Positions 59,877 through 64,000 of a stretch of 64,000 bases of DNA are shown here, one piece after another. The DNA is from DATGUP01 sp035301265 (GTDB lineage Bacteria > Bacillota > Bacilli > Bacillales > Amphibacillaceae), in contig DATGUP010000018.1 in the NCBI GenBank assembly GCA_035301265.1, positions 1-64,000 of the forward strand, given 5' to 3'. Position 1 is the stretch's first letter. Each line of letters opens with the position of its first letter. The position numbers and the translations under genes were made by a program. Under the pieces are notes generated by a model. That model made no database searches. It was not told where the DNA came from and saw only the letters and a list, made by a program, of their open reading frames with translations.

Positions 59877-61308
59877 TCAATCCATCATAGTGCAGCGGCG
59901 GTATCCTCGATACTCTTTTTCGATCACTTCTCCCAGTTGGAAAATAGCCTCTTCATTTCCATTGCTGCTTATGATTTGTACACCGATTGGCATATCATTT
60001 TCATCGGTACCGACGGGAACGGTTAATGACGGTAACCCCCATACATTGGCATAGGCAACGTAAGGCATGTATTGTAAAAAAAGTTTTCTTAATCGAGAAA
60101 ATTTCTCGGTAAACATTTCCATGCGTTAATGCACCTGTATGATAGACCGGAAAAATGAGCAACCGCTTTTGTAAATAAGAAACAAGTTCTTTATCCCCTT
60201 GTTTTAGCATAGCGTTGATTTTTTGGCGTCGTTTGGCCGATGGCTTGAAAAATGATGCTCCCGTGATAGCCCAGGATAAATATTTGTGTACTGATGCCGT
60301 CCGGAATGTTCTTTCCTTAATGTAAGCAGCAAGCGGTTGGGATCGATCATTTTTAAACGCAATCCTTTGAATCGTTTTCGCTCCATCGATCGACATGATC
60401 TCTTGCCAAAGTAGTGCACTCTCGTGAAAATATGGTGGAATCGCAGGTGTCGCCCCAAACGCATCGTGAAGAAATGTGGTTATGTTGCTTAGAATGTTAG
60501 ATGTTTTCGGCGATAACGGATAGTTTGTCTTCGGTGGCAGAACATGAACATGAAAGTCCTCAATCACTCGGTCAGGTGCCGGTTGTTTAGCGATAATATT
60601 GTATAACAATCGCATATCTCGGACGGACTTTCCCATCGGACCTATGCCGAGCATCCGTTGTTGTTGAGGAATCGTAGTGGGAGGGAAATGCCCTTGCGCC
60701 GAAACCTGATCGTTTCCCGGTTTGAAGCCGACAACACCGTTAAAATGGGCGGGAAAACGAATCGATCCGCCGATGTCAGAGCCTATTCCCGCTGCGACCC
60801 CGCCTGCAGCGAGCAATGATCCTTCACCACCGCTTGACCCACCGGATGTTCTTGTTATATCCCATGGGTTGTTGGTCCGGCCATACAATTTATTTTCCGT
60901 CTCTTGGCAAAAACATAATTCTGGTGTATTCGTTTTTCCGAGAACGATCGCACCAGCTTTTTTTAGTTTTGCGACAACCTCTGCATCGTGTTTAGCGACG
61001 ATGTCGTGTCGATTGATCAAACCGCCTGTCGTTTTCATCCCTCTGACATCATATGCTTCTTTGACGCTGATCGGGACGCCGTATAACTTACCTTTTCTTT
61101 TACTTGGATTGTGTGCATCCAATTCTTTGGCTTCAAGCAAGGCATCGTGAAAACGATCTTCAACCATGGCGTTTAATGATGGATTTACTTTTTTTATGTG
61201 AGCGATGTAAGTGCGAACAACCGCCTCACTAGTCGTTTTACCTTTAAGAATATCGCAAGCTATTTTTGTTGCATCCATGTCGAGAAGTGATATTTTTGTG
61301 TTATTCAT
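59877..61308 (-). pseudogene. Amidase-signature enzyme, frameshifted
   Basis: A Ser-Ser-Lys amidase of about 475 residues if intact. It has PISVKEAYD (catalytic Lys), TRTSGGSSGGEGSLLAAGG and GSDIGGSIRFPAH (catalytic Ser pair). Frame one ends after FSIKKTFF, with about 20 unrelated codons. The true C-terminus (QYMPYVAYANVWGLPSLTVP and onward to 59877) lies in another frame. The break falls in a run of seven A (60076-60082). With six, the junction reads KKTFLQYMPYVAY, as expected for the family. The cause may be a sequencing error or a real mutation. The start is ATG 61308. Confidence 0.85.
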
Positions 61309-61343
61309 CTTTCTCATCCTTTCAAAACATTTGCAAAATACGT

Positions 61344-61372
61344 ATTATCTCTACTATACCATTACAGTGCAA
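61344..61372 (-). promoter_or_regulatory. Promoter of the amidase gene
   Basis: On the minus strand TTGCAC (61372-61367), a 17-base spacer and GATAAT (61349-61344). The rest of the region up to yutE (61373-61633) shows no gene. It holds a CCATG-N13-CATGG repeat near a TAAAAT box before yutE. Confidence 0.65.
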
Positions 61373-61633
61373 AAATTTTATTAAAAATGACGAGAAAACC
61401 ATGAAAAGTCATCCTATCTGGTAGGGAATGAGTCGGTTTTTCTTGTAATGATTAACTCGTGTTGTATGAGGTGTATGAATCTATCGTAGCTTATAAACAT
61501 TGAAATTTCATCTACCTCTTTTTATCATGGTAGTGAGTGGATTTATTAAATGTTGTTATAGTGATCATTGCCATGTTTTCATGATCTTCATGGTAAAATA
61601 GAACTAAAGAACATGGTTATGGAGGGTGCATTT

Positions 61634-62071
61634 ATGTATTTTGTTGAACGAAGGAAAATTGAGAAAACGCTTGATTATATCGATGGTCTTTTGGAAGAAG
61701 TTAACGAAGGTGCATTTACTTCACGTTTGCAAAAACTTGCCTTGGAACGGATTGTACATATGTTGGCAGAGGCAATCCTTGATGTAGGCAACATGATGAT
61801 TGATGGTTTCATTATGCGCGATCCTGGCAGCTATACCGATATTATCGATATTTTGGTAGATGAGCGTGTTTTGCCGCCAAATGAAGAAGCTAGTTATAAA
61901 GATGTGATAGAATTGAGACAAATGATTGTTAAACATTACCTTACCATCGACCATAACGAAGTGAAACAAAGATTAATGAAGCAAAAACCGACTCTCGCAT
62001 CTTTTAGTCATCATATTCGTTCATATTTAAACAATGAACTCGGTGTGGCTAATACATTTGTTAATGAATGA
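61634..62071 (+). CDS. yutE: HepT-like (DUF86) HEPN protein YutE
   Basis: A 145-residue helical protein of the HepT/DUF86 family. The HEPN catalytic pattern R-x5-H is visible in VIELRQMIVKHYLTID near residue 100. Elsewhere HepT is a ribonuclease toxin paired with an MNT nucleotidyltransferase antitoxin. No MNT gene is adjacent here, and this chromosomal Bacillus form is probably housekeeping. GGAGGGTG lies upstream of the ATG at 61634. It is followed 18 bp later by the SufR-like gene. Confidence 0.85.
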   Translation: MYFVERRKIEKTLDYIDGLLEEVNEGAFTSRLQKLALERIVHMLAEAILDVGNMMIDGFIMRDPGSYTDIIDILVDERVLPPNEEASYKDVIELRQMIVKHYLTIDHNEVKQRLMKQKPTLASFSHHIRSYLNNELGVANTFVNE

Positions 62072-62089
62072 TTGATAAGGGTGATCGCA

Positions 62090-62737
62090 ATGATCAAACG
62101 AACACCGACAAAGCAAAAGTTATTGAATATCTTAAAAAAAGATCAAGAGCCAACCATTGATGATATCATGCAATACTTTACAATTTCCGAAACAGCAGTC
62201 AGGCGCCACATTAATGAATTGGAACGTCAAGGCTTTGTTAAACGAAAGACGATCAAACAGAATCTCGGACGTCCGTATCATGTTTTTACACTAACAAAAA
62301 AAGGACATGATACATTCCCGAATCAATATGAAACCTTGCCGGTTGAACTTTTGCACGATCTGGAGGATTTACAAGGTAAGCAGGCAGTCAATGCTTTGTT
62401 GAAACAACGAATGAAACGCGAAAAAAAGGAATTCTCTAAACGCATTCAGTCAACAGACTTTGACGAAAAAGTGGCCGAAGTCGCTCGAATTCAAGATGAA
62501 AAGGGATATATGGTTGAGGTCGAACCTATGTCTGACGGCGGCTATGAAATTAAGCATTTTAACTGTCCGATTGCCAATATAGCTGCCGAATACAGACAAG
62601 TGTGTAGCAATGAAAAAAAGGTGTTTGCCAATATTTTTTCTTCGAGTGATGTTCAACACCACAATTGTATTACACAAGGCGATCATTATTGCAAATGGAC
62701 GATTTCCAAACCAAAGAAGGCACGTGATAGAACATGA
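62090..62737 (+). CDS. sufR: SufR-like Fe-S-sensing transcription regulator
   Basis: A 215-residue regulator. The N-terminal winged helix (about 5-75) has ISETAVRRHINELERQGFVKRK. The C-terminal domain carries four Cys: FNCPIANIAAEYRQVC (C-x12-C), then HHNCITQGDHYC. The C-x12-C start and overall build fit the SufR family, which binds an Fe-S cluster and represses suf genes. The spacing of the last two Cys differs from the cyanobacterial pattern I recall. The ATG at 62090 has AAGGGTG upstream, and the stop overlaps yutF (ATGA). Confidence 0.72.
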   Translation: MIKRTPTKQKLLNILKKDQEPTIDDIMQYFTISETAVRRHINELERQGFVKRKTIKQNLGRPYHVFTLTKKGHDTFPNQYETLPVELLHDLEDLQGKQAVNALLKQRMKREKKEFSKRIQSTDFDEKVAEVARIQDEKGYMVEVEPMSDGGYEIKHFNCPIANIAAEYRQVCSNEKKVFANIFSSSDVQHHNCITQGDHYCKWTISKPKKARDRT

Positions 62738-63525
62738 AAGGAACGAATGTAGAAGTGAAACATTATGAAGGTTATTTAATTGATTTGGATGGGACGATGT
62801 ATCGTGGATCAGAACCTATCGAAGGGGCAGCTGAATTTATTGACACTTTAAATGATAAAGGAATTCCGCATCTGTTTTTAACGAATAATTCTTCAAGTAC
62901 CCCAGAATTGGTAGCTGATAAATTGAATCGCATGGCAATTGCCGCAACACCGGATCGTATTTTCACTTCAAGCATCGCGACGGCAAAATACATCAGCCAG
63001 CAGAAAGAAGGCGCTCGTTGTTTCGTTATTGGGGAAGATGGGTTGCACACGGCTTTAGAACAAGAAGGCTTAATACTGACGGAAAAACAATGTGACTATG
63101 TCGTGTTTGGGATTGACCGGGCAATTGATTATGACAAATATGCCAAGGCTGCTTTAGCCATTCGTGACGGTGCAACGTTTATCTCAACCAATGGAGACAT
63201 CGCCATACCGACTGAGCGTGGGCTTCTTCCCGGCAACGGCGCATTGGCTTCAGTGTTGACGGTCTCAACAGGGGTAGAACCGATTGTTATCGGTAAGCCC
63301 GAACGGATCATTATGGAAGAAGCGCTTAATGTTCTTCATGTCGAGAAAGAAAAAACATTAATGGTCGGCGACAACTTTCATACGGATATTATGGCAGGGA
63401 TGAATGCCGGCGTGGATACATTGCTGACATTTACAGGATTGACTTCATATGACGACTTTTTGCAGCTGGAAACCAAGCCGACATATCATGTGCAAAATTT
63501 GCATGAATGGATCAGGCGGATGTAG
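62734..63525 (+). CDS. yutF: NagD-like HAD phosphatase YutF
   Basis: A 263-residue HAD-IIA (NagD/PNPase-like) hydrolase. Motif I is YLIDLDGTMYRG near residues 14-25, motif II is FLTNNSSSTP, the Lys of motif III is in VIGKPERIIMEEAL, and motif IV is MVGDNFHTDIMAGMNAG. The C2 cap lies between motifs II and III. Probable substrates are small phosphate esters; the physiological one is not known. It is translationally coupled to the SufR-like gene and lies between yutE and yutG as in Bacillus. Confidence 0.9.
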   Translation: MKGTNVEVKHYEGYLIDLDGTMYRGSEPIEGAAEFIDTLNDKGIPHLFLTNNSSSTPELVADKLNRMAIAATPDRIFTSSIATAKYISQQKEGARCFVIGEDGLHTALEQEGLILTEKQCDYVVFGIDRAIDYDKYAKAALAIRDGATFISTNGDIAIPTERGLLPGNGALASVLTVSTGVEPIVIGKPERIIMEEALNVLHVEKEKTLMVGDNFHTDIMAGMNAGVDTLLTFTGLTSYDDFLQLETKPTYHVQNLHEWIRRM

Positions 63526-63547
63526 GAAAGATTCGCCTGTTCCGAGT

Positions 63548-64000
63548 TTAGTCATCTTGCTCATCATCTGCAGCAGCATGGGCGAGCCGGCTTGATGCAG
63601 CGGCGGCGATAGCACCGACAATATCATCGAGAAACGTATGACATTCGCCTGTAGATCTATCGTTTAGGTCTTTTAATATGCCGGGTTTTTGTTTGTCAAT
63701 ATAACCATAATTCGTAAAACCGATCGATCCATAGACATTCACGATGGAAAAGGCGATGATTTCATCGATACCGTAGAGGCCTTCATCGGTTTCAATCAAT
63801 TTTTGCAATGGTTCTTCCAGTTTGTTCGCCTCAGCTAGTTTATCGAGTTGAATCCCCGTTAAAATAGCATTTTGTACTTCACGTTTCGCTAACACACAGT
63901 CAACATTGTATAAACAATCTTCCATGGTGAGATCGTCATGATACTTCGCCTGTAAGTAATAAACGAGCTCGGCGATATCATGTAATGTAACACCGCGTTC
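63548..64000 (-). CDS. yutG: Phosphatidylglycerophosphatase A-like protein YutG, C-terminal part
   Basis: The last 150 codons of a minus-strand gene that continues past the right edge. In frame from the edge it reads ERGVTLHDIAELVYYLQAKY, then VLAKREVQNAILTGIQLD and the block YGIDEIIAFSIVNVYGSIGFTNYGYIDK with FLDDIVGAIAAA. These are the PgpA/YutG family landmarks. An internal ATG at 63925 is not the true start. The family removes phosphate from phosphatidylglycerophosphate or a related lipid. It is convergent with yutF, 22 bp away. Confidence 0.88.
   Translation of the reverse strand, partial: ERGVTLHDIAELVYYLQAKYHDDLTMEDCLYNVDCVLAKREVQNAILTGIQLDKLAEANKLEEPLQKLIETDEGLYGIDEIIAFSIVNVYGSIGFTNYGYIDKQKPGILKDLNDRSTGECHTFLDDIVGAIAAAASSRLAHAAADDEQDD

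Noticed and set aside
1..64000. Mobile elements, prophage, CRISPR arrays or defence systems
   Set aside because: No transposase, integrase, phage gene, regular repeat-spacer array or recognised defence gene was seen. Gene order is that of a Bacillales core chromosome.

Overview
The window reads as a chromosomal segment of a low-to-mid GC, endospore-forming member of the Bacillales, close to Bacillaceae. The evidence is the Bacillus-type gene order (cggR-gap-pgk-tpi-gpmI-eno; secG-est-rnr; smpB-ssrA; putB-fadN-fadA-fadE-yusI-gcvH-yusF-yusE-metNIQ; sufCDSUB; yunDCB, lytH, yutDEFG), strong AGGAGG-type ribosome binding sites, and spore genes (a gerP-like cluster, yunB, lytH, a YhcN/YlaJ lipoprotein). 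I cannot fix the genus from sequence alone. I see no phage, insertion sequence, CRISPR array or integrated element; the region is mostly core metabolism with unusually legible regulation.

Layout. 1-0.9 kb: 5' part of a MenA/UbiA prenyltransferase and a CopD-like membrane protein, the latter behind an Fnr/CRP-like site. 0.9-8.4 kb: a glutaredoxin-like gene, then cggR and lower glycolysis, with a near-consensus CggR operator. 8.5-15.3 kb: a YczE-like protein, a HAD phosphatase, a class V aminotransferase-serA operon, a nitroreductase and an orphan ptsI. 15.5-23 kb: secG, est, rnr, a PsaA-type manganese ABC importer, smpB and ssrA. The importer sits between rnr and smpB, behind an MntR-like box and a long, apparently folded leader. 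23-30 kb: a gerP-like cluster, an Hsp20-like spore-type protein, a hemolysin III protein, a luciferase-like oxidoreductase, sppA-RDD and a CwlO-like hydrolase. 30-34 kb: a nitroreductase and znuACB-zur with a Zur box. 34-45.5 kb: putB, fadNAE (FadR operator), yusI-gcvH-yusF-yusE, then a SAM-I riboswitch and metNIQ. 45.5-47.3 kb: an M-box riboswitch and mgtE. 47.3-52.7 kb: sufCDSUB. 53-64 kb: yunD, yunC, yunB, a MetPS-type sodium symporter with its tiny subunit, lytH, a YhcN-like lipoprotein, yutD, a frameshifted amidase, yutE, a SufR-like regulator, yutF and the 3' part of yutG.

How the parts fit. The genes cover triose-phosphate glycolysis under CggR, fatty acid beta-oxidation under FadR, methionine uptake by two routes (SAM-riboswitch ABC importer and sodium symporter), and separately controlled import of Mn, Zn and Mg. 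Fe-S cluster assembly is also present, possibly under a SufR-like regulator encoded 10 kb away.

The least explained sequence is the roughly 200-nt leader of the manganese importer. It holds two nested stem domains that I could not match to a known riboswitch. Other points needing a check are a Shine-Dalgarno-sequestering hairpin before yunC, palindromes inside the suf and serA promoters, and a homopolymer frameshift in the amidase. All pairings, promoters and operators were found by eye; no folding, alignment or database search was run.
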